This document shows positions 55,030 through 64,000 of a stretch of DNA of 64,000 nt, one piece after another. The position numbers were made by a program, and so were the translations under genes. A model generated the notes under the pieces. It saw nothing but the letters and a program-made list of their open reading frames with translations, was not told the origin of the DNA and made no database searches. This stretch comes from Daedaleopsis sinensis (lineage: Eukaryota; Basidiomycota; Agaricomycetes; Polyporales; Polyporaceae), in the NCBI GenBank assembly GCA_033807695.1, contig CM066304.1, forward strand, positions 806,001-870,000. The letters run 5' to 3'. Positions within the stretch are counted from its first letter, which is position 1, and each line of letters begins with the position of its first letter.

Positions 55030-57226
55030 TGTGCATGATACCCAAAGGATACCCATCCCGGCCGTCGTCGTGGTCGTCGTCGTCCCCGGCCTCGTACGCG
55101 CTGGGCTTGGACGTATTACGCGGATGACTAGGATGATGCAAACCCCACATCTGGCATCTCGACTGTCGCGTCGCTTGCGGGAACAGCATATAAAGCCCTC
55201 GATCCGGCCCCGCACGCTGCCAGTGCAAGACCCGCGGCATGGACGCCGCCCAAGTCCTCCAGACCGTCCTCTCTGTGATCCAGTCGGGAAGCCCTGGGGA
55301 GCGCCCCTCTGATCCTGGCGCCCCATGTCCCGGGACTGCGCAATCCTCTGGGACAAGCCATCCGGCGTCTGCGGCCAGCCTCGCCGCTTCGGATGTCTCC
55401 CTGCCTCAGCTCCTCCTCCTCCTCCTGGGGACCTCCGCCGTGCGGGACTGGATCAAGCTGCTGCTCATCGGCGCATTCTTCGAGACCTGCCGCCGCTACT
55501 CCAGCCAGGCGTGGACGAACGTCGTCGACTTTTTCTGGGTGACCGTCAGCTGTGAGATAGGCGAAGACTGTACAAGTGAGACCCCACTCCCGTCTTCCAG
55601 CGCGACCGAATCACTTACCGTTGTGTCGCCGCTCGCGCAGCCTGGCTTCTGTATTGGCTGTCGCAGCAGAAAACCTTCCGTGCGTCTGCTCCACTTACAC
55701 TACACGAGGCTCAAGAACCGTGCTGACGGTCTTCTACTCCTAGACAATGCACGCAACATCGAAGTCACGTCCGACTACTACGGTTTCGAGCATACCAAGC
55801 ACGACGACCTCGGTGAGCATCAGTGGGACGAAAGCGCCCCCGTGGCACTCTACCCTTCACTCGCCCAAACGTATCCGACGTGGTACAAGGGTCGATACAT
55901 ACTCGTCAACCGGGAACGTCTGAATGAAGGAGGCTTTCGACGACCTACAGAAGTCCTTCATCTCCGGTAAGGATCTGCCCTCTATGGTGACCTTGAGGCT
56001 TCATTGTAATGCTGATGTCCGTACTCACAGTATGCTCACGCGTGACACGCAACTCCTGCGTGACCTGGTCGTCGAAGCACGGACTCTGTACATGTTGGCG
56101 AATGAACATCTTATTTCCGTCTACGTTGCAGAGAAGTGAGTACCATACATCTTTCTGTATACGTGTCACAGCGCTCATTTCCTGACGAGCCAGTGCGGAC
56201 TCTTGGAAGCAAGTGGCGACGCAAGAGAAGCGGCCCTCCTCGTCCGTCATCCTCGACCCAGGAGTGATGGAGCTCGTACTCCATGACGCGAGGGAGTTCC
56301 TCAAAAGCAAAAAGTGGTATGCCACTCGAGGTACGTCTCCTGTCCCTGTGTCCATCACGATCCGGTCCCCGATGATCTGTGATGCAGGTATCCCGCACCG
56401 ACGGGGCTACCTGCTCTACGGCGCCCCAGGCGCGGGGAAGACGTCGATGATCCACAGCATAGCGGGCGAGCTCAACCTCAACATCTACATCCTCTCGCTC
56501 ACCGTCGCGAGCCTGGACGACAACCGTCTGAAGGCGCTCATCTCGAATCTGCCCACGTCGTGCATCGTGCTCATCGAGGACATCGACGCCGCGTTCACGC
56601 ACGCGATGAAGCGCGACATCGCGGACCCCGAGGCGCACGGGAAGGCCACTGACGACGGAGACCACGCGGCGGGCGGCAAGGACGACGGCGCGGGCGGCAT
56701 GCTCTTCCACGGGGTGACGCTGAGCGGGCTCCTGAACGCGCTCGACGGGATCGCCGCGCAGGAGGGCCGGATCCTGTTCGCGACGACGAACGACTACTCG
56801 GCGCTGGACGCGGCGCTGCTGCGGCCGGGCCGGCTCGACCTGCACATCGAGTTCACGCTCGCGAGCAGGTACCAGGCGACGGAGCTCTTCAAGCGGTTCT
56901 ACGAGGCACCCGAGGACGCGGAGGACGCGGAGGACACGGACGAGAAGGCGGGGGCGCGCGAGGGCGAGGGCGAGAGCACGGCCGCGCTTCCTGCGGGCGT
57001 GACGAGCACGAGCGCGGTCGCGGGCGCGGAGCTCCCGCGGACGACGGCGGCGGCGCTGGCGGAGCAGTTCGCCTCGAGCATCCCGCCGCGGGCGTTCTCG
57101 ATGGCGACGCTGCAGGGGTACCTGATGGCGTACAAGGTGCGGCCGTACGACGCGGTCGCGGACGCGCCGGCGTGGGTGGAGAAGAAGCTGAGGGAGAAGG
57201 GTCAGGTTGAGGTTCAGGTCGAGGAG
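55030..57226 (+). repeat. Truncated array unit 4: BCS1 copy 4 only
   Basis: Homology with units 1-3 runs to GAGGAG at 57221-57226 and then stops abruptly inside the last exon; no spacer follows. Confidence 0.85.
55189..55194 (+). promoter_or_regulatory. TATA box of BCS1 copy 4
   Basis: TATAAA, 50 bases before the ATG at 55239. Confidence 0.6.
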
Positions 57227-57277
57227 CCTCAGCCTGTGCAAGCTGCGCCTGCGCCCACTGGCGACTCGGCGGAGTGA
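55239..57277 (+). CDS. BCS1-like AAA ATPase, array copy 4 (alternative C-terminus)
   Basis: Exons 55239-55575, 55641-55679, 55744-55966, 56031-56135, 56194-56330 and 56388-57277, 576 residues. The 5' two thirds match copy 3, but the intron before exon 5 and the ALDAALLRP codons match copy 1. All AAA motifs are intact; changes include TKVVDFF to TNVVDFF and HIEFKLA to HIEFTLA. After VQVEE at the very end the sequence departs from the other copies and reads PQPVQAAPAPTGDSAE, because array homology stops at 57226. This tail may be the ancestral one, with EEQLDRLL created at the internal junction, or the reverse. Confidence 0.88.
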
Positions 57278-60201
57278 ACTAGTGCTGAAAAGCCGCGACT
57301 CGGACGGCGATTTCGTGGGTCTGTAGGGGACGCCGCACGCCGATACTACTTCTAGCACTTACATGTTCTGTAGCATACATAATACGATTATAACGTCTCG
57401 CTGGATTGCCATGAGGTGATGATGCACGGGTTAACCTTCTTATACTGGCATATCAGCATGATGATCACCCTTAGCAGCATCATATACATATATTGACTGG
57501 TCATAGCTAGATAGGCCCGGATTCCAAGTGTTTACTGGGAAGCGCTTCGTATTCGGAGAATGCCGGTGATGCAAAATTGGTTCAAGCTTGCAAGTTGAGT
57601 TCCGAGTACTACTTCACAGATTTACTACTGGTAAGTAGTGCTCGCTGACTACTAGTACTGCAGCTATCGTTCTTGTCACAAGTAGAAACAACTTTTTCCA
57701 TCCTCGTGCGTGAGGCGACAGGAGGCGGCAGCACGAGGCCGTATTCACAACTTGAAGAGATGAGTGCTACAACTTGAACAGTACACCTAGACGCGGCCCA
57801 ATCTCAAGCTCAGGCTAGCGAGAGCGTGGCTATCGCTGGTGAGGATATCTGGCTCACATAGTAGTATCGCCCCGCTTCATCAGAATCATCTTAGACAAGC
57901 TCAATGTTGATCACGTGCGGAATATGGCACGTCTGGATGAGGGGGGCCCTAATACTATTAGTAATACTGAGGTCGATGTGACTTGTTCCCTTTGAATTCT
58001 ACAACCCATCTCTGCTTCGCTCAGAGTATAAGCGGTGTGTACGCGATACTTATGCTGTTTACTTTCTAGGGCCGTCGAACCTTCCAGGCTACTAAGATTC
58101 CCTCGATTCAATAGCGAGTGAGAGTCTGATAATGGTGAGCAGTTCGGATTACAGCTACGGACTGTCTGACTCTCCGACATACGGCTTCGTCTTCAAACTT
58201 CAAGTCTCCTAGCTTGCTCCCATGTCCGAGCTCATCTTTTTTATCCCTTGATGGATGAAACACCATGCTCCGACCGCCGGAATGCCGTGTATAACAAGAC
58301 ACAATGGGAGACATATAATGGTGGCTGCCAGTCTGGTTAGTCGGTGATATACTCTTCTGGTGGTCTAAGCTGGACTGACCTAGGAGACTCGTAACCGGGC
58401 GCACGACTACATTCTGTACGCCACCGAGGATTTGTGACAGGATGGAGCTGCGGAGATCGCATTGCCATCAGTTGTGCTCACTGACACTGCGAAAGTAAAT
58501 GTACCGCACCCCATGTAGTATGGCTGTAATTTAGAGCGGGCCGTGTAATTCGGAATTGGAGACTCTGAGGAAGGAGAGTACCGGGTGCGGTGAGATGCGT
58601 TTGAATAGCCCAATGGACTGGAGACCGTAACTGCTCCTTATATATGTACTACTACCTCATACAATTAAGCACAAGGCGGAACGCACGCCGCCGTGGTGCC
58701 TGCGTACATCCGTATATATCTCACCATCTGAGCTGCTTTCTGCCACAATGATACATAACCAGAACAAAACGGAACACCGCCGAGGCGTGCCAGTGCCCGT
58801 ATTCATAAGTGGCACGAGGCTCAAGCGTCTCTCTTGCGTGAAACAACCACAACCTCGACAAGAGGTTGAAAAAGGTATGTTCGTTACGAGGGTGGCACCG
58901 GGAGCACCGCTGCCATTGAGTGATTACATCCATCTATCGGTCACCCGTGGAATGGTAGTGCTGACCATCCTTGGAGGGACGTGACCATATTCAAGTATGT
59001 CGATACATACTAGTATGCTATCATCTAAACAAAGGTCGTAGGCGCTATTAATTATGCCAAGTCGTTCGAGACTTGGTCGTCCGGCTGCATAGGAGGGTTG
59101 AGCGTCGGCGTATTACAACACGGAGGCAACGGGAATGCGCACATACCGTCTATAGCAGCCCAAAGTCAGGATTCTCAACCACATGTACTTGTTGGTTTTG
59201 GAAGTATGTTCGACTGTGAGTGACCCTACTATGTCCGGCACCGGGTCTGTCCATCGTGCAGAATGAACACGGCGGACGCGCAAGTAAAGTCCTCTTCAGC
59301 ATTTGCGCCACGCACATGCCCAAGTTGTGGCGCACCTGACTGTCCAGACTTGCCCCACCCAGTGCTGTACTGTGGCCCCGCACCTGTCTGTGGCTCACCA
59401 CAGCTGCCAAAGTTGTCATGTCCGAATGCCGGCCCTGGCATCGTGGACGTCGACTCTGGGGGGATACCACGAAGTCTTCTCATATCCGTTTCGAATAACT
59501 CGAACCTGCGGACAAACACGACCATTGGGTGAGTTTTTGGAATACCGCTTCACACTATACGCTAGCTTGGTCATAAAGGCGGTGCACTTACTCTGTGTTC
59601 ATGGTGGCGACAGTGGCACGTAGTGTTACTGTAGCTTAGTGCGACCCGGATAATGCGAGAGCAAGTCGTTACTTGCCTGCCAGTTTGTCTGTGGTTGGCG
59701 ACATTTGCGGTTCGCCGATAATCAGTTCTTCTATGGGTTTTTGAGGGTAGAACGGGTACATTTTGTCAGTTGACGAGGTATTAGTACTTGCCATCCTCGT
59801 GTAGCAGTGACGCACTTACCGTAGTTACAGTGGTGGCTGGACCGCCGGACGGGTAAGAAAGAGGGAGAAAACCGTTCAGCCGCGGATGCGCTTCTGAATC
59901 CTGATCATATAAGTACTCTTTCTAGCGGCGGTGGCTATGTCCTGCAAGAACCAGCCAAGTACCGGAATGCAGGCGGCGGAAGATGAGAACAGTCTGAGCG
60001 CTGTCATGGTGAGAGTGTTGACTCAGGGTGAGATTCCGAGCTCCGGCCTACTAAGCGCACACGTCTAGACGCTCTGGTTCAATAGACCGGAGAATGGAGG
60101 ATATATATGGTCTGTTGCGTCGAGTGCACCAGCCTAATAACAACCGGGTTGCTATGGAATAGATACAGGGCGACCAAGAAAATAATGACATACTTAATTG
60201 T
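57278..60201. other. Gene-poor region right of the array
   Basis: No gene is firmly supported. A Cys- and Pro-rich plus-strand frame at 59263-59532 starts with ATG and has CPSCGAPDCPDLPHPVLYCG, but its antisense is equally open and no signal peptide or splice pattern supports it. Nothing else stands out. Confidence 0.35.
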
Positions 60202-60675
60202 CTACCCGGGTACAAGGCGTGAAATGAGCGAGACCTGGTCGGAAGAGCGATCAGAGCGAGGGTATGAAGGGTATCGTGCTCGTGTTTTCCGCGACCTCCT
60301 CTCGTACCAAATATCTTGAAGTATACGGACGGGCCATTGAGCGATGGCAACCAGTGCCAGAGCTAGTGCGTATACCACGCAGAAAACGGCGAGAGCAATC
60401 CCTTCCGCGAGGGCTGAGATGTATCTGCTGAGGTTCGCTGATAGGAAAAGGCGATGAACACACATACGTATACAAATATGCTCGACGCAGCCCATAGAAC
60501 AGCCACATGCGGTTGTGGCGGTCCACATAGGAATACCTGGTCGCGTCAGATGGCAGGCCTGAGGCATGTCGGGGACATAGCGTGCGGACGTACACAACAA
60601 ATCGGATACGATGTTACTGTTCGAGATGAGAATGAGCATAAATGAGAGTGTAAGCAGTATAAGCACACACCCCAT
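60202..60675 (-). CDS. Tentative small membrane protein
   Basis: A minus-strand frame of 157 residues from ATG 60675. It contains two hydrophobic stretches, CVLILLTLSFMLILISN near the start and AEGIALAVFCVVYALALALV near residue 95, followed by a basic, cytosolic-type tail (YERRSRKTRARYPS). A possible acceptor just before the second stretch means the first half may be intron or a separate exon. Family not recognised; the hydrophobic segments could also arise by chance in AT-richer DNA. Confidence 0.3.
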   Translation of the reverse strand: MGCVLILLTLSFMLILISNSNIVSDLLCTSARYVPDMPQACHLTRPGIPMWTATTACGCSMGCVEHICIRMCVHRLFLSANLSRYISALAEGIALAVFCVVYALALALVAIAQWPVRILQDIWYERRSRKTRARYPSYPRSDRSSDQVSLISRLVPG

Positions 60676-61953
60676 CCTCCTATGTGAGGTGTTGACATGC
60701 AGGAAATGCGTTGCGGAGTACAGACCGATATTCTGGAGTCATAGGCTTATAAGAGAACCTAGGTCACCAATGGTCGTCACTGACACGCGGTGCAGGTCGA
60801 CCATAACCTTTGGGTCTGTACGAGGAGACAAAAGCGTAGGTAGCTTGTATGACGTCGTGCTAGTCGTCCATGAGCCTGGAGAGGAGTCCTTGTGCCCGTC
60901 CTTGTGATTCTTTAAATGTCGTTACCAGCCGTCTTGTATTTACATAGAAACATGCGGTATTGTTGGGATTGAGCGCAGTTACAGCCTGAGTTCGGAAGTA
61001 CGTTGTGAGCATCTTTTCTGCACATATACTCTCTAGACGAGTAACTTGGAAACGGCGGTTGGCGGAGTTGAGGAGGCGCTCGCCTCACTGTAAGACAGAC
61101 AAATTAAGGTACTCAAGAGCGACATCAAGCTTTTCACTCTCCGATAGTATAGGAGAGATCTCCGACTTAATGCTTACTATCGTCATCTCGACCTTCTTAA
61201 AGTTAAAGTTCTTCGACCTCGCTTGCACGAGCCCCCTCACTGTCGTTGGCCCGTCTGCAGTGTCGCTATACCTTTGCCACTGTTATGTGCGTATATGCAT
61301 GCTCTACTGTCGGCGACCTGTGACTGATGACTATGCAACTGAAATCTCAACAAGCGGGACTTGCAATGTCCGAAAGCGAAGCTATCACGTCTATCATGAT
61401 CTTTTCCCCGGGCTCACAGGAGACCAAGCACTCGCGATCTACTGAACAGCTACTTTATGCATATAGAGAACAATGGTAGAGAGGGCAAGTTGAAGAAGGC
61501 CGGTGCGCGAGATGACTCCGGAGGTCTCACAGGTGAGTTGCAATCTAGTACAGGATCCGCACGCGGCGGCGCACCGCCCCGCGTCATTTCAACATGACCG
61601 ACAAGGCCCGACCGCAAGCTGGCGTCGCATCCCCGCATGTCCGAGCCAACCACCATCGCACATTGACCATTCTAGCAAGTCATAGGACTTCGGCTCTACC
61701 GCCTGTGCAAGGTCGTGCAGCTGTATAAGGAATTTGGAACCGGACAAAGGATCGTCCCGGGAACGTGAGGATTGTCCTGTGCCGCCTTCCACAAGCTTAT
61801 TTCCTTTGTGTATTTGACACCTGTTGACCCCGCGTTTTTCGCGGTCGCCTCGTGGCACGAGTCATCTTCGGTCTTGACTCGTGCCCACTGCATCCGCCTA
61901 AATGGCAACACGGCTCCGATGGAGGCAATCTGCCAATACGGTCCGCATCACAA
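60676..61953. other. Intergenic region before the fifth BCS1 gene
   Basis: No coding region supported on either strand. Confidence 0.35.
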
Positions 61954-61960
61954 TATAAAG
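61954..61960 (+). promoter_or_regulatory. TATA box of the fifth BCS1-like gene
   Basis: TATAAAG, 113 bases before the ATG at 62073; this promoter is not related to that of the array copies. Confidence 0.5.
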
Positions 61961-62072
61961 GTCCGCATCTTCCAAACCTTATACACCAGGGATCTCGCCC
62001 ATCCCCTTCTCATCTCTCTCTCATCTCGTACGCTAGACGCACGGCTCCTAGGAATCTGATACCAACGCTAAA

Positions 62073-64000
62073 ATGGACGCAGTCGCCGTGCTTCAAACCG
62101 TTCTCGCTGCTATACAATCTGGCTCAGTAGCCTTGAACGGCTCCGAGGCCTTTGCTACCAACGCCACCGCCCAAGCAGCTCCGACCGCGATCAGTCCTCT
62201 ATCCATTCTCCAAATCCCCACCCTCGTCGCGCACCTATTGTCTCTTTCCGCTGTCAGAGACTGGCTCAAGCTCCTGCTCATCGGAGCTGTCCTCGAGTCC
62301 TGTCGACGATCTTTGACGTCGTTTTGGACAACTATCAAGAACTACTTCTGGATCACTGTGACGCTCGATGAGGGAGATGATTGTGGCAGTGAGTACACGA
62401 CCACTCTAACTGCGCATCACACCAACCTCAACTATGTAAATCCCCTAGACTGGCTGATGTATTGGCTTTCAAAACACCAGGTCTTCCGTGAGTACCGCTT
62501 AATATCATGACTTCCGGTGTGGCGCTCACAGTCCTTCCTGTAGGCACTGCCCGGACCCTTGATGTGAGCTCCAGGCATTTTGGACTGGACGCCCCGGTAT
62601 TGTCGGAATCGAGCGGAGTCGACGACACCGGGAAAGGACGAAACATCACATTCCTCCCCTCGCTGAACACGACCTACACTCTGTGGTACAAGTACCGCTA
62701 TGTGACCGTCACCCGCCACCAGACGAACGACGGCCCATGGCAGACGAAGCAAACCCTGAACATTCGGTGAGCACAGCGTCATACCGTCGAATCAGCCATC
62801 CGCTGACCCCCCGCGTGCAGTATGTTGACGCGCAATCACGAGCTGCTTCGCGACCTTCTTCTCGAAGCGAAGAAGCAGTATCTTAGCGCAAGCCAGAACA
62901 TGATCTCGGTCTACGTCTCTTCTTCGTGAGCCACTCGGATACACTCGCGTAAAGCTTGTACTGATCCAGGCACAGTGACTACTGGAAGCTGATGTGCACT
63001 CAACACAAGCGTTCCATGAAGTCTATCATCCTAGATCCTGGTGTCATCGATCTCGTAATGAACGACGCAAAGGACTTCCTCGCCAGCAAGGAATGGTACG
63101 CTGAGCGAGGTACACCCGATCATGTTCGTTAACGGTCCACTGCTAATAAGAACACGTTTAGGTATCCCTCACCGCCGTGGATACCTTCTGTACGGCGCGC
63201 CAGGCGCAGGAAAGACGTCTTTGATCCACAGCATCGCGGGCGAACTCGACCTGGACGTCTACATCCTGTCGCTGACGCGGCTCGGGATGGACGACTCCAC
63301 ACTCAACTCGATCATCGCCGACCTCCCAGACAAGTGCATCGTCCTCATCGAGGACGTCGATGCCGCCTTCCACCAAGGTATCAAGCGCGACATCGTCGAC
63401 CCCGAGAAGCGTAGGCCGGAAGACAAGGAGAAGCCGCCACAGCCCGAGAAGGACAGCAGCGAGTCGATATCGCGCATCACGCTCAGCGGGCTGCTCAACG
63501 CGCTGGACGGTATCGGCGCTCAAGAGGGCCGGATCCTCTTCGCGACGACCAACGACTATACGGCGCTCGACCCTGCTCTGTGCCGCTCTGGACGTCTCGA
63601 TCTGCACATCGAGTTCAAGCTCGCGAGCAAGTACCAGTGCCGCGAGCTATTCCGGCGGTTCTACCTCCCCTCTGGCGCCGCCGACGAGAAGGAGCAGGAC
63701 GATGAGACGGAGGAAGCGAGCGAGAAGGACCCGGAGTCCTTCTCACGTACGGACACCCCGCTCGCCTCGACCCCGGCCCCGACCCCAACTTCGGCATCTT
63801 CGTCCTCATCCTCGTCCTCCACCGACGGCGCCGACGCCAGCTCCAGCTCCTCCAGCACATCCGCGACCTACGTCGGCATTGCGCACTCGACGCGCGCTCC
63901 CAAGCTCTCCCGGCGGCAGGCGGCGGAGCTCGCGGACCGCTTCGCCGCGCTCCTCCCGCACCGCGCGTTCTCGATGGCGACGCTGCAGGGGTATCTGATG
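62073..64000 (+). CDS. BCS1-like AAA ATPase, diverged fifth paralogue (3' partial)
   Basis: Exons 62073-62388, 62449-62487, 62544-62766, 62821-62925, 62976-63109 and 63162 to beyond the window. Intron positions and phases equal those of the array genes, and exons 2, 3 and 4 have exactly the same lengths (39, 223, 105), so these are true paralogues. Protein sequence is diverged: anchor AVRDWLKLLLIGAVLESCRR, BCS1_N-like middle, Walker A GAPGAGKTS (K290), Walker B CIVLIEDVDAAF, sensor LFATTNDY, and R-S-G-R instead of R-P-G-R at the arginine finger. The insert after RRFYLPSG is acidic and then Ser/Thr/Pro-rich, much longer than in the array copies. The lid FSMATLQGYLM is cut by the window end. 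Likely outgroup and source family of the array. Confidence 0.88.

Noticed and set aside
25217..57226. Transposon or retroelement as cause of the repeats
   Set aside because: I see no reverse transcriptase, integrase or transposase motif, no LTRs, no terminal inverted repeats and no target-site duplications at the unit borders.
25217..57226. Array is only an assembly duplication
   Set aside because: Units differ by many substitutions, indels, a minisatellite and a micro-inversion, so they are distinct sequences, though copy number still needs long reads.
59150..59532. Cys-rich ORF as a hydrophobin or zinc-ribbon protein
   Set aside because: Cysteine spacing fits neither family, there is no signal peptide, and both strands are equally open.

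Overview
The window looks like nuclear DNA from a filamentous basidiomycete, probably a wood-decay Agaricomycete. Genes are broken by many 50-65 base GT-AG introns with CTNAC-type branch sites, exons are rich in G/C at third codon positions, there are no operons or bacterial ribosome binding sites, and the gene content fits such a fungus (secreted GH5 hydrolase, ferric reductase, GPI-anchored Cys-rich protein, Dal5-type permease, expanded BCS1-like AAA ATPases). The species call is inference; exon structures were worked out by hand from splice signals and reading frame.

Left part (1-25 kb), single-copy genes: a secreted GH5-type glycoside hydrolase (1080-2608, +, 8 exons); a small His-rich protein (3491-4108, -); a carboxymuconolactone decarboxylase/AhpD-like protein (5555-6163, -); a tRNA-Arg(ACG) with a 7-base intron (6321-6399, +); three or four unrecognised minus-strand genes (6744-7928, about 8535-9300, 9597-10697, and a fragment at 24117-24593); a ferric reductase with at least 14 exons, including a 12-base microexon (11179-13708, -); a GPI-anchored Cys-rich protein (15870-16675, +); a secreted protein with a propeptide-like motif (17223-18321, +); an allantoate/nicotinate-type MFS permease (18503-20833, -, 11 exons); and an acidic disordered protein (22846-23670, +).

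Central part (about 25.2-57.2 kb): a tandem segmental array of period about 9.86 kb (10.1 kb for the first unit). Each unit is one six-exon BCS1-like AAA ATPase gene followed by an 8 kb spacer. There are four gene copies (25426, 35521, 45377, 55239) and three spacers. The genes keep their frame and differ only by 3n indels. The spacers hold decayed material: a Cef1/Cdc5-like exon remnant, an array of about 200-base modules with splice-like signals on both strands, a 164-base tandem repeat, purine tracts, a candidate spliced plus-strand transcript and one conserved small ORF. Similarity between spacers is mosaic, pointing to gene conversion or unequal exchange. The left edge has a hairpin and a 30-base micro-inversion; the right edge lies inside the last exon of copy 4.

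Right part (57.3-64 kb): a 4.8 kb gene-poor stretch, then a fifth, clearly diverged BCS1-like gene (62073 to beyond the window) with the same exon architecture. It is probably the older neighbour paralogue of the array. The strongest candidate for something undescribed is the BCS1 array together with its spacer.
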